NCBI RefSeq assembly: GCF_030013905.1
Contig: NZ_CP124862.1
Location: 2,421,051-2,485,050 of the forward strand
Reading direction: 5' to 3'
Length of the DNA: 64,000 bases
Source: Petroclostridium sp. X23
GTDB lineage: Bacteria > Bacillota > Clostridia > SK-Y3
The notes beneath the pieces were generated by a model. The model searched no databases. It had not been told where the DNA came from and worked only from the letters and a program-made list of their open reading frames with translations. Below are positions 1 through 7,725 of the stretch, piece by piece. The translations under genes were made by a program, and so were the position numbers. The first letter of the stretch is position 1; each line of letters starts with the position of its first letter.

Positions 1-838
1 ATACGCGTCTTTCCCTCCAAGTATGGTGCACCAGACATGTATTGATAAACTGCAATCCGTCATCATGCCATCTGCTGATATTTAAAGTAATGGGCTGTGT
101 AACCCAGCTATAGAATACAAATTTTCCATTATGCTTAATCATTTCCGTTGCGGCATTAAAAGAACTTTCACTGCCTGCCGCTTCAACAACCACATCGGCA
201 CCACGACCATTGGTTAATTCTTTTACGATTTCCACAGGATCCTCTTTTTGGAGATTGATCGTAATATCTGTCCCTAGCTTTTTAGCCAACTCCAGCTTTC
301 CATCCAATACATCAACCACAACTACCTTATCTGCTCCCTTTTTCTTGGCACATTGCGCAATGATCTGTCCCGCAAATCCTCCGCCCATGACTACAACAAA
401 ATCACCAAGCTGAACCCCGGAATTCATACCCGAATACATTGCACATGCAGTAGGTTCACCCAGACTTGCGATATCCATATCAAGACCTTCAGGCACCGGT
501 TGAAGCTGCCATGTTTTTGATACAAAGTAATCGGCATAATTGTTATTCCAACCAAAAGCCATTACTTGATCTCCCACTTTATATTCTGTAACTTTGGAAC
601 CTACTTCTACAATCGTCCCTCCACTTTCATGACCCAAATAAAATGGAAATTTGGGTTCTTGCCGGAATTCCGCCGTTTTTGGAGGCATTTGCCCTCGGTA
701 AAAATTTTTATCGGACCCGCAAATCCCCATTAAATGGTTTTTTACGATTACCTCATCTTCCCCGCATACCAATTCTTTTTCGATTAATCCAATATCATAT
801 GCTCCTTTTAATAGTGCTGCTCTTGTTTTTATTGACAT
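1..838 (-). CDS. Zinc-type medium-chain dehydrogenase (3' end outside window)
   Basis: The frame opens at ATG 838 behind an AAAGGGG ribosome site and runs off the window edge after about 279 residues, so the C-terminus is missing. It reads as an MDR-family alcohol/polyol dehydrogenase. The GICGSD segment carries the catalytic zinc Cys near residue 40, a GHE motif follows near residue 70, and a GGGFAG nucleotide-binding turn lies near residue 165. The four-Cys structural zinc lobe usual in these enzymes is absent. It follows the GntP-type permease by about 60 bp, so it is probably co-transcribed with it from the sigma-54 promoter. Oxidation of a sugar acid or polyol is the likely role; the substrate is inference. 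Confidence 0.8.
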   Translation of the reverse strand, partial: MSIKTRAALLKGAYDIGLIEKELVCGEDEVIVKNHLMGICGSDKNFYRGQMPPKTAEFRQEPKFPFYLGHESGGTIVEVGSKVTEYKVGDQVMAFGWNNNYADYFVSKTWQLQPVPEGLDMDIASLGEPTACAMYSGMNSGVQLGDFVVVMGGGFAGQIIAQCAKKKGADKVVVVDVLDGKLELAKKLGTDITINLQKEDPVEIVKELTNGRGADVVVEAAGSESSFNAATEMIKHNGKFVFYSWVTQPITLNISRWHDDGLQFINTCLVHHTWRERRV

Positions 839-901
839 GATTTTCCCCTTTCTTTTCTTACGAAAAATTAACATTTTTTTAGACAGCCAAAGGTTGTTTG
901 A

Positions 902-2230
902 TTAAATCAAACCAATTATATTAAGTATGAACACAGCAATAAATGATGCGATACCACTGGCTGCTGTTGCTCCACCTATAGACCTTAATGCTTGCGGAAG
1001 GTTCATATTGGACAAACTGGCAGTCACCCAAAATCCGCTGCTATTGGTATGTTTAAATATCTGTGCACCGGATGCACATGCTAAAAATGTTGCTAGTGCT
1101 GAAATATCAAGGTTTGGAAGCAATGGCTGCATAATGGCTGCTCCTGTCATAACACCAAGTGTGTTGGAACCTGTAATGGTATTTACAACAGCACTGATTA
1201 TAAATGGGATGAACAGCGGAGGAATACCGCTTTTTCCAATTGCGTCCGCAAGTTGTTCTGCAACTTTTGCGTCTTTAATCAGCAGTGCCAGCGCTCCACC
1301 AAGACCGGTAACAATGATGGGCATAGCAGACATCTTTAATCCGTCTTCTACCCAATCATTTAAGACTTTTTTGCTTTTCCATTCTTTTCCTGTCAATATC
1401 AATGAAAAAATAACACCTATCAACAACGCTACCAGCGGCGAACCCACAAATCCAAATGCCTTTGCAAGCGGCGCTTCTTTATCTACCGCATTTAACATGG
1501 AAGAAACCATAATCAATACAATAGGAATGATAATGGGTAAATAGGATACAAATAAGCCCGGAAGTTTTGCGGGATCAGTAATGTTTTTCGCAGTCTTAAT
1601 AAACTCTTCTTTAGGATCTATATGGAATTTCAAAGTTTTACAGTAAAGGGTTGCAGCAATGACAGCAGGAACCGAAACCACTATTCCCCATAGGATCGCT
1701 TGTCCCAGATCTACTCCAAGAAGCGCTGCTGCTGCAAGCGGACCCGGGGTAGGAGGTACTAATGAATGGGTAATATATGCACCAAGATAAAGCACCGTAC
1801 CGAATTGTGCCATAGATGCTCCGGTCTGAAGCGCTAATGTCGAAACAACCGGCATAAGAACAATCACAACAGAATCAGCAAAAACCGGTATCCCTAGAAT
1901 AGCAGAACTGACTACAATTGCCCAAATTACATTTTTCTTTCCGAATATTTTCAGTGTAGAGTTTGTTATGCTTACTGCTGCTCCTGTTTCTTCCAATACC
2001 TTACCAAGTAAACAACCAAGCAAGATAACAATACCAATATCTCCAATGGTCTTACCAAAACCGCTTTGCACCGTTTTTACGATTGCCGGCGGGTCGATTC
2101 CTATTACCACACCCAAACCCAAAACAATAATAAGGATAGCCATAGCTGCATGAACCTTAAATTTAGAGATAGCCAATACCATTAATACGATGGCAATAAT
2201 AAATGCAATAATAATACCTGTACTTGTCAT
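902..2230 (-). CDS. GntP-family gluconate/sugar-acid:H+ symporter
   Basis: A 442-residue, very hydrophobic protein that fits the GntP/GntT family in length and in its run of membrane helices. The PTPGP motif near residue 160 and the GSNTLGVMTGAAI stretch near residue 355 are typical of the family. It would import gluconate or a related hydroxy acid with protons across the inner membrane. The start has a strong AAAGGGGGAG ribosome site. The gene is followed by a dehydrogenase and preceded by a sigma-54 promoter and a sigma-54 activator gene, suggesting an inducible uptake-and-oxidation unit. The exact substrate (gluconate, glycerate, other) cannot be read from sequence. Confidence 0.88.
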   Translation of the reverse strand: MTSTGIIIAFIIAIVLMVLAISKFKVHAAMAILIIVLGLGVVIGIDPPAIVKTVQSGFGKTIGDIGIVILLGCLLGKVLEETGAAVSITNSTLKIFGKKNVIWAIVVSSAILGIPVFADSVVIVLMPVVSTLALQTGASMAQFGTVLYLGAYITHSLVPPTPGPLAAAALLGVDLGQAILWGIVVSVPAVIAATLYCKTLKFHIDPKEEFIKTAKNITDPAKLPGLFVSYLPIIIPIVLIMVSSMLNAVDKEAPLAKAFGFVGSPLVALLIGVIFSLILTGKEWKSKKVLNDWVEDGLKMSAMPIIVTGLGGALALLIKDAKVAEQLADAIGKSGIPPLFIPFIISAVVNTITGSNTLGVMTGAAIMQPLLPNLDISALATFLACASGAQIFKHTNSSGFWVTASLSNMNLPQALRSIGGATAASGIASFIAVFILNIIGLI

Positions 2231-2481
2231 TAAAAGCTCCCCCTTTTATTTTTTGATAATATATTGCAACTCTCTAAAACAGAAAACTGTGTAAAATGCT
2301 TGATCACTTAGCAATGCGCCTCAAGTGGTCTTTTATGCATCCATCATGCCGGTACCAAGCATGACAAACGAATTCACCGCTGCCAGGTCACATTGTTCTA
2401 CTAAAAAATCAAAATTTACTCAAATCTCCTATCGAGAGGGATAGCTAATCTCTTTCTGACTCACCTCACATCTATTACTTT

Positions 2482-2500
2482 TTGCAAATATGATGCCAAA
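2482..2500 (-). promoter_or_regulatory. Sigma-54 (-24/-12) promoter for the permease operon
   Basis: On the minus strand TTGGCATCATATTTGCAAA matches the -24 TTGGCA and -12 TTGCA elements, with the diagnostic GG and GC exactly 10 bases apart (GG 2497-2496, GC 2485-2484). It points toward the GntP-type gene, leaving an untranslated leader of roughly 240 nt. Its neighbour is a sigma-54 activator gene carrying the GAFTGA loop. Confidence 0.8.
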
Positions 2501-2507
2501 AAACAAA

Positions 2508-2545
2508 CCTCCTTAGAAATAAGAAAAATCCGGTTTCTAAGAAGG
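2508..2545 (-). terminator. Terminator after the sigma-54 activator gene
   Basis: A 12-bp stem with one G-U pair (arms 2534-2545 and 2508-2519) is followed on the minus strand by a TTTGTTTTTT run. It lies between the activator stop codon and the -24 promoter element, so it would insulate the two transcription units. Confidence 0.75.
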
Positions 2546-2583
2546 TTTCAAAGTATGATCCCATTACTTCCCTTTACTAATGC

Positions 2584-2627
2584 GTTTCAATCGAAACGTT
2601 CTTCCGTAACATAGTTTCATTTGGAAC
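2584..2627. promoter_or_regulatory. Pair of palindromic enhancer (UAS) sites
   Basis: Two copies of a GTTTC-N4-GAAAC-like palindrome occur at 2584-2597 (GTTTCAATCGAAAC) and 2614-2627 (GTTTCATTTGGAAC). They are 30 bp apart, about three helical turns, and about 90-130 bp upstream of the -24/-12 promoter. This is the placement expected for binding sites of the Fis-type domain of the adjacent activator. Binding itself is inferred. Confidence 0.65.
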
Positions 2628-2628
2628 G

Positions 2629-4542
2629 TTACATATCTAACTCTTTCAATTTTCTCCATAAAGTTGTCCTGCTGATTCCGAGAATCCTGGCTGCTTCCGC
2701 CTTATTATTATCGGTCTGCTGCAATAATACAGTCATTTCCTTTTTATCAATATCACAAAGCCTTTGCCGAATATGTACCCTCTCTGCAGCTTTCACATTC
2801 GATTTCTCAGACAGAGCATATATCAAGTCATCCACCTCAATGACTCTTTTCACACTATCGGTATTTATTCTAACATCTACTGTTAATACTGCCAGTCTTT
2901 CAACAATATTCTTTAATTCACGTATATTCCCCGGCCATTCATATTCGATAAGAAGGTTTTGTGCATCAGGTGTAATGCAATGTATATTTTTCCTAAATTT
3001 CTCATTATATCTATTCAGAAAATACTCTATGAGCGGTAAGATATCCTCTTTTCTATCCCTGAGACAAGGAACATTGATTTTCAACACATCTAAGCGGTAC
3101 AAAAGATCCTGGCGGAACTTTCCCTCTGCTACCATCTTCCTTAGATTTCTATTTGTAGCGCTGATGATTCTTACATCTACAGGAATAATTCTATCGTCTC
3201 CTAACCGCATAATCTCGCGCTCCTGCAAAACCCGCAACATCCTGCCCTGCAAATCCAGAGAAATTTCCGAGACTTCATCAAGAAATATGGTACCTTTATG
3301 TGCCAATTCAAATAGGCCTGCTTTTCCGCCTTTTGCGGCACCGGTAAACGCCCCTTCGACATATCCGAAAAGCTCACTCTCCAATAAACTTGGAGGAAGC
3401 GCTGCACAGTTTACTGCAACAAAAGGACCTATACTCCTATTACTTGAATTATGAATGCTTTGAGCCACTAGCTCTTTCCCCGTACCCGTTTCACCGATGA
3501 TTAAGATATTTGAATCCACCTTACTGAATTTTTCAGCGTCATACAATGTTTCTCTAATAGACTGGCTCTTTCCGATAATATCACTAAAAAAATATTTTGC
3601 GATCAGTCCCTTATGATGGATCTTTTTTCTGATCTGCCCTTCCAGTTCCTGAATCTTTGTAATATCTTGAAAAGTGGCTACCGCACCTATCACTTGCTCT
3701 TCTATTTTGATAGGCACTCGATTTGCAGCCACTACAACTTTTTGTATTTTTTGCAAAGCCCCCAATTCTTCTGCTCCTCTTTCAAGTACTTCCATCAATC
3801 CTGTATTGGGTATGACTTCCGTGATATGCCTGCCCACGATTGTCCGATTTTCCGAACTTGTTATTTTTTGTGCCGATTTATTAAACACAGTAACATATCC
3901 CTCTTTATCGACAGCCACAATCCCTTCATGTGCATAATCCATAATGATCTTGATACGTTCTGTTTTTTCCCGTTCCTGCTGTGCAATAGTTGCTGTCCTA
4001 ACCGCTTCTTCCAGCGCTTGACGAATTGCTTCCCTTCCCGACTCGATCAATACGGTATTCACATTTTTAGAAGCAGCTATTTTGATGGTCATGACACCTC
4101 CTATAATTGCATCGGCTTTTGACATCAAAGCCCGGTCTACACAATACTCAGCATCATCTTCTTTTTCAACCGTATAACACTCTATATCAACTCCCAATAT
4201 TTCTTGGAGACTTTGTGCGCCATAGATCATATTTGTTGAACCGATAATAGCTACTTTGCTAGGATTAAATTTCTTCTTGCATTGATCTACTGCTCTGATT
4301 ACATCATATCCGGTAACCGGCAGTTCAATAACAGGAATACTATTTTGAAAGTCTCTAATTGCCGATGCCGTTACTCCTCTGGCAATAATCCCATCACAGT
4401 GAAAATTCAGATTGCTTACTACTTTTGCACCTACAGCACTGATAATCTTATACTTTATGTCCGGGTGGTTATATTCGTTAAACACTTCTGTTGCCAACTG
4501 TTCCAACTCCTGATATGGAGCGACAAAAGTAATTTTAATCAT
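2629..4542 (-). CDS. Sigma-54-dependent activator, PrpR-N/PAS/AAA+/Fis type
   Basis: A 637-residue enhancer-binding protein. Residues 1 to about 170 resemble the PrpR N-terminal ligand-sensing domain, a PAS segment spans about 195-300, and an AAA+ module spans about 320-560. The AAA+ module has Walker A GETGTGKE (350-357), the sigma-54 contact loop GAFTGA (397-402) and Walker B GTIFLDEV (417-424). A Fis-type helix-turn-helix ends the protein (about 612-637). It should activate the -24/-12 promoter just downstream of its own gene, in response to a small ligand such as the permease substrate. The ATG has a GAGGAGGAA site. The second enhancer site lies just beyond its stop codon. Confidence 0.9.
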   Translation of the reverse strand: MIKITFVAPYQELEQLATEVFNEYNHPDIKYKIISAVGAKVVSNLNFHCDGIIARGVTASAIRDFQNSIPVIELPVTGYDVIRAVDQCKKKFNPSKVAIIGSTNMIYGAQSLQEILGVDIECYTVEKEDDAEYCVDRALMSKADAIIGGVMTIKIAASKNVNTVLIESGREAIRQALEEAVRTATIAQQEREKTERIKIIMDYAHEGIVAVDKEGYVTVFNKSAQKITSSENRTIVGRHITEVIPNTGLMEVLERGAEELGALQKIQKVVVAANRVPIKIEEQVIGAVATFQDITKIQELEGQIRKKIHHKGLIAKYFFSDIIGKSQSIRETLYDAEKFSKVDSNILIIGETGTGKELVAQSIHNSSNRSIGPFVAVNCAALPPSLLESELFGYVEGAFTGAAKGGKAGLFELAHKGTIFLDEVSEISLDLQGRMLRVLQEREIMRLGDDRIIPVDVRIISATNRNLRKMVAEGKFRQDLLYRLDVLKINVPCLRDRKEDILPLIEYFLNRYNEKFRKNIHCITPDAQNLLIEYEWPGNIRELKNIVERLAVLTVDVRINTDSVKRVIEVDDLIYALSEKSNVKAAERVHIRQRLCDIDKKEMTVLLQQTDNNKAEAARILGISRTTLWRKLKELDM

Positions 4543-4671
4543 ATTTCCTCCTCATTCAACGCTATATACATCATCTGCTAAAACCCGCTTATAAAAAGAA
4601 CACACAGATATGTGAACCAAATTACAATATATAAATTATATCATTTGGTTTGAGCATATTTCAATGTTAAG

Positions 4672-4706
4672 AAAAAGCCGCAAAGTGATTTACACCACCT
4701 TGCAGC
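4672..4706 (-). terminator. Terminator after the GDT1-family gene
   Basis: An 11-bp stem with two G-U pairs (arms 4696-4706 and 4677-4687) and an 8-nt loop is followed on the minus strand by TTTTT. Confidence 0.8.
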
Positions 4707-4777
4707 TCTGATTACGAAATTCAGGCCATATTAAATGCATTAAAGATTTTACATAGAATATATTGCTTTTATACAAG

Positions 4778-5902
4778 TCAAGTTAACTCATTATACTTAT
4801 CAATGGCCTTTTGGCCGACATCCTTATTCTTTTTAAGCAATAAAGAAAAATATTTCTTAGTATCCCCACCAAAAGGAAGCTTACGACCCAATGCAATAAC
4901 CTCAAATGTCTCCCTTGCTCTATTTGCAATAAAATCGTGCTCTCCACTTTTATTAAACCGCTGAGAAACTATAATTGATACCGCTAATCCTTCTGCCACG
5001 CTGTCCATATCATATTCTTTTTTCACTGTTTGCGCTATATCATCCCATTTTTCAGGATAAATGCAGATTCCCTGCTCATCAATATTCTTCATGGTTTCTT
5101 TCAAAAAACCAATCATGCACTTTCTTCCTGCACATTTTCCACATTTTATCTTTCCCAGACAAATGTTTTCCACAGCCTGCCGAACTTTATGCACATGCTC
5201 GTAAAGCTCTTCCGCTGTCTTCTTATAAACAGATACTCTTCCTCTTTTTACGGTCTTAAGAGAAGGTCTTAACAGCAGCCATATACTGATTAGTAAAATA
5301 GCAAAAAATGCTGTATTATTGAAGATAGTAATATATTGTGGCGGAACAACCTCCAACAATGCCACACTTCCAAAGAAAATAAAAATTAACCCTGAAACGA
5401 TTTTTATAGCTAATTCAGGAACTCTCTTTCCAAGCTTGCTGCCTACAAATATACCCATGCCACTTGTAGCTAGCATTCCTAGTACTGTTCCTATTAAGAT
5501 AAATGCGGGATATTGTGCTGTTGTAGACAATGTAATTGCCGCAAGTTGTGTTTTATCACCCAACTCACCTATAAAGAACGCAAGCGCTACAGTTACAACA
5601 GGCCCATATTTATCTTTCGAGTCTTCCTCTTCCTCGTCTTCTCCACCTTTCAAAGTCCATAATCCGAAGATAATAAATGCACAAGCAGCAATAAAACGAA
5701 CAATATCCAACGGTATTATACTGGACATATACATCCCTAATATCACCGCTATACCATGATTCAGTAAAGAACCGATGAATACTCCCAACAAAACCTGTTG
5801 CACTTTATACTTTGTCGCAAAAGCCATTGCAAGGATTTGCGTCTTATCTCCCATCTCTGCCATAAATATTAATAAAAATGCCTTTACAAGTTCCTGAATC
5901 AT
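4778..5902 (-). CDS. GDT1/TMEM165 (UPF0016) family cation exporter with extra C-terminal domain
   Basis: The first ~200 residues contain the two-repeat GDT1 fold. The signature E-x-GDKTQ occurs at 16-22 and again at 113-119, with an acidic linker (EDEEEEDSKD) between the repeats and about six to seven membrane helices. Bacterial members export Mn2+, and eukaryotic ones exchange Ca2+/Mn2+ for H+; by family this one should do the same. Unusual is a soluble C-terminal region of about 160 residues with a Cys cluster (IKCGKCAGRKC), which ordinary family members lack. The ATG has a GGAG site. No yybP-ykoY-type manganese riboswitch is visible upstream. Confidence 0.85.
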   Translation of the reverse strand: MIQELVKAFLLIFMAEMGDKTQILAMAFATKYKVQQVLLGVFIGSLLNHGIAVILGMYMSSIIPLDIVRFIAACAFIIFGLWTLKGGEDEEEEDSKDKYGPVVTVALAFFIGELGDKTQLAAITLSTTAQYPAFILIGTVLGMLATSGMGIFVGSKLGKRVPELAIKIVSGLIFIFFGSVALLEVVPPQYITIFNNTAFFAILLISIWLLLRPSLKTVKRGRVSVYKKTAEELYEHVHKVRQAVENICLGKIKCGKCAGRKCMIGFLKETMKNIDEQGICIYPEKWDDIAQTVKKEYDMDSVAEGLAVSIIVSQRFNKSGEHDFIANRARETFEVIALGRKLPFGGDTKKYFSLLLKKNKDVGQKAIDKYNELT

Positions 5903-5992
5903 TGCCTTCTCCTTCGTGTCCTTATATAATCTCTTCAGTAACTCTTAGCTTGATATCAATACGGCAAAGATTGTACATTGAAGAAATTCTAT

Positions 5993-6919
5993 CTATATGC
6001 TTAGTTTATTTAAATCATTTGAATCTGTTCTTTGTTCCCCTACCAGCCCTACCAAATTATATATTTTGGAAATAGGATCAAACTTATACTCTTTCAGCAA
6101 ACGGAAATTTTCAATCTCTCCTGCATTTCTAACATGAATTCTTGGACCGGTACAATGGTATCGCTCTTCATCTCCAATACGGATATGATTATCATCAAGA
6201 TAACATATATCTATCTCATTTTCAATATAATCCAGCACCTTTTTTTCCACTTCATAAATATCCATATCCGGCTTTTCACTAAACTCCAGCACGAATCCAT
6301 GCTTAACATCTCCGTGATCCGGAGGATGCGTTAAGCCGTATTCCTGCTCCAATACTTTAGATGTGAGATCTTCTGCAGTATGTGCCATTTTTCTATATCT
6401 AATAGATTTAAATACGATATCTGCAATATCTTGGGGCTGTGGGCCAAATATATTCGGGCGTGTTACAATCACTTCTTCTCCTATCCCTACAAGCACTTCC
6501 GCATTCAAACCAAGATATGGATATATTAAATCAAAATGCTCAACAATCACTCTTTTATCTTGGTTTACAGCTTTTTTAACCGCATCCACCAATACATGCA
6601 TTTGTGTAAATGCCGACTCAAACCGGACATCCATATGATAAGTATGACTGCTAAAGAAGCCTCTATCAATATTCTTCAATAAAGGCAGCGGACGCATATT
6701 AATCCCTTCATCATCATTGGTAAGTTCAAGCCCCGGGAACATCCCTTTAATGAGCAGAGATTTGCCCGCGCCTGCATCTCCAATAAAACCAATTAACTTG
6801 TCAAAAGGACTTAAATGCCGCTGAGCAAGCTGATGGCCAAGTCCATATAACCTTTTTTTCCCTCTGGGAGCAAAATATACAGCATACATTAATGCTTCAT
6901 GTGCCACAGAAACCGCCAT
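5993..6919 (-). CDS. P-loop protein with alanyl-tRNA-synthetase SAD-like segment
   Basis: The 308-residue protein has a clear P-loop, GDAGAGKS, at residues 47-54. Near the C-terminus, CTGPRIHVRNAGEIENF (256-272) resembles the zinc-binding part of the second additional domain of alanyl-tRNA synthetase (C-GGTHVRNTGEIG-F). An upstream AHTAEDL segment (about 179-185) recalls the HTATH editing motif with the second His replaced. It is not a synthetase: catalytic and anticodon parts are missing. I recall such proteins being annotated only as carrying this extra domain. Function is unknown; a nucleotide-dependent role with editing-domain ancestry is inference. It lies between the cation exporter and the methylaspartate genes. 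The start is ATG with AAAGGTG. Confidence 0.6.
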   Translation of the reverse strand: MAVSVAHEALMYAVYFAPRGKKRLYGLGHQLAQRHLSPFDKLIGFIGDAGAGKSLLIKGMFPGLELTNDDEGINMRPLPLLKNIDRGFFSSHTYHMDVRFESAFTQMHVLVDAVKKAVNQDKRVIVEHFDLIYPYLGLNAEVLVGIGEEVIVTRPNIFGPQPQDIADIVFKSIRYRKMAHTAEDLTSKVLEQEYGLTHPPDHGDVKHGFVLEFSEKPDMDIYEVEKKVLDYIENEIDICYLDDNHIRIGDEERYHCTGPRIHVRNAGEIENFRLLKEYKFDPISKIYNLVGLVGEQRTDSNDLNKLSI

Positions 6920-6941
6920 CTTACCACACCTTTCTTTTTAA

Positions 6942-6989
6942 TGTACAATAGACGATATTAATGTACAATGGACAATGTACAATGTACAA
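6942..6989. repeat. Heptad tandem repeat (TGTACAA units)
   Basis: From 6962 the units TGTACAA, TGGACAA, TGTACAA, TGTACAA run at an exact 7-bp period; an outlying unit lies at 6942. These are the reverse complement of the TTGTACA/TTGTCCA units in the blocks near 10513 and 50457. Confidence 0.85.
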
Positions 6990-7037
6990 TATATTTTAGA
7001 TTGAACATGAGTGTTTTGATCATAGCATGTGATAAAG

Positions 7038-7108
7038 TCGAATTTAGTACATAGAGAAAATCGAACTTGGGGACTGTCCACATGTTTGATTTTCGAACGA
7101 TTAAGCAC
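7038..7108. repeat. Interspersed repeat family 2, short copy
   Basis: A 71-bp copy, reverse-oriented to the copy at 46726-46836 and nearly identical to it over the shared parts. It lacks a 40-bp internal segment that in the other copy lies between two GGACAGTCCC direct repeats. The ends form an imperfect inverted repeat around GAAAATC / GATTTTC. Confidence 0.85.
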
Positions 7109-7156
7109 TTCTTTACATCCCACTATAGATAAACTGGTAAGGACAGAAAACGCTAT

Positions 7157-7213
7157 CCGCCCGTATATACTATAAGATCGTATATACGGGCGGACAGAGT
7201 CGTCCGCCCCTAC
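7157..7213. repeat. Interspersed repeat family 1 (CCGCCC palindromic element)
   Basis: Perfect 14-bp arms (CCGCCCGTATATAC and its complement) enclose 9 bases. They are followed by ACAGAGTCGTCCGCCCCTAC, which matches the right end of the element at 16634-16707. Confidence 0.8.
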
Positions 7214-7289
7214 CATACAGATACAAAATATGTTCACCATACTTGACCATTATTTCCCGCGCTTTCCTGTTCATTGGCCACAGTACATC

Positions 7290-7402
<113 letters not shown>

Positions 7403-7407
7403 ATAAA

Positions 7408-7725
7408 TTAAACGTCAAACTCCAAATTTAACAATGGCGCATGCTGCTGGGCACCGTACACATCCGTTTCTCCCAACTCGCCTGACGCTATAGGTCTTAC
7501 AATAGTTGCTTTTATTGCTTTTGCAGGCTTAAACTCAATGACATTTATCACGTTTTCAACAGGTATATTATATAAATTTGCAATAAGCTGCTCATTAATA
7601 TATCTCTCTGTACAGAATATATTAAAAACATTCCAATCCTTAAAAATAATATCAAAGGTCAATTCATAGGGACCTGAATTTTTACTTCTAATTACTTCTG
7701 CAATCTCAGTAAGCTTAGTCTTCAA
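7408..7725 (-). CDS. DUF4387 / AtuA-related small protein
   Basis: About 105 residues, matching the DUF4387 family that almost always accompanies DUF1446/AtuA-like proteins in acyl-CoA or dicarboxylate catabolic operons. There is no ATG. A TTG at 7725 lies six bases after a GGGAGGG site and overlaps the end of the upstream gene by 11 bases, so translational coupling is likely; a TTG at 7731 would sit too close to the site. It is the last gene of the methylaspartate operon. Its biochemical role is unknown; a partner of the AtuA-like protein is the likely job. Confidence 0.8.
   Translation of the reverse strand: MKTKLTEIAEVIRSKNSGPYELTFDIIFKDWNVFNIFCTERYINEQLIANLYNIPVENVINVIEFKPAKAIKATIVRPIASGELGETDVYGAQQHAPLLNLEFDV

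Noticed and set aside
927..1544. Long open frame antisense to the GntP-type permease
   Set aside because: It has no ribosome site and low-complexity composition, and it lies wholly opposite a clear transporter gene.
2621..3454. 277-codon open frame opposite the sigma-54 activator
   Set aside because: It mirrors the AAA+ domain coding strand and has no recognisable protein features.
5903..5992. Possible manganese (yybP-ykoY) riboswitch before the GDT1-family gene
   Set aside because: The gap is only 90 bp and none of the conserved loop sequences is visible.
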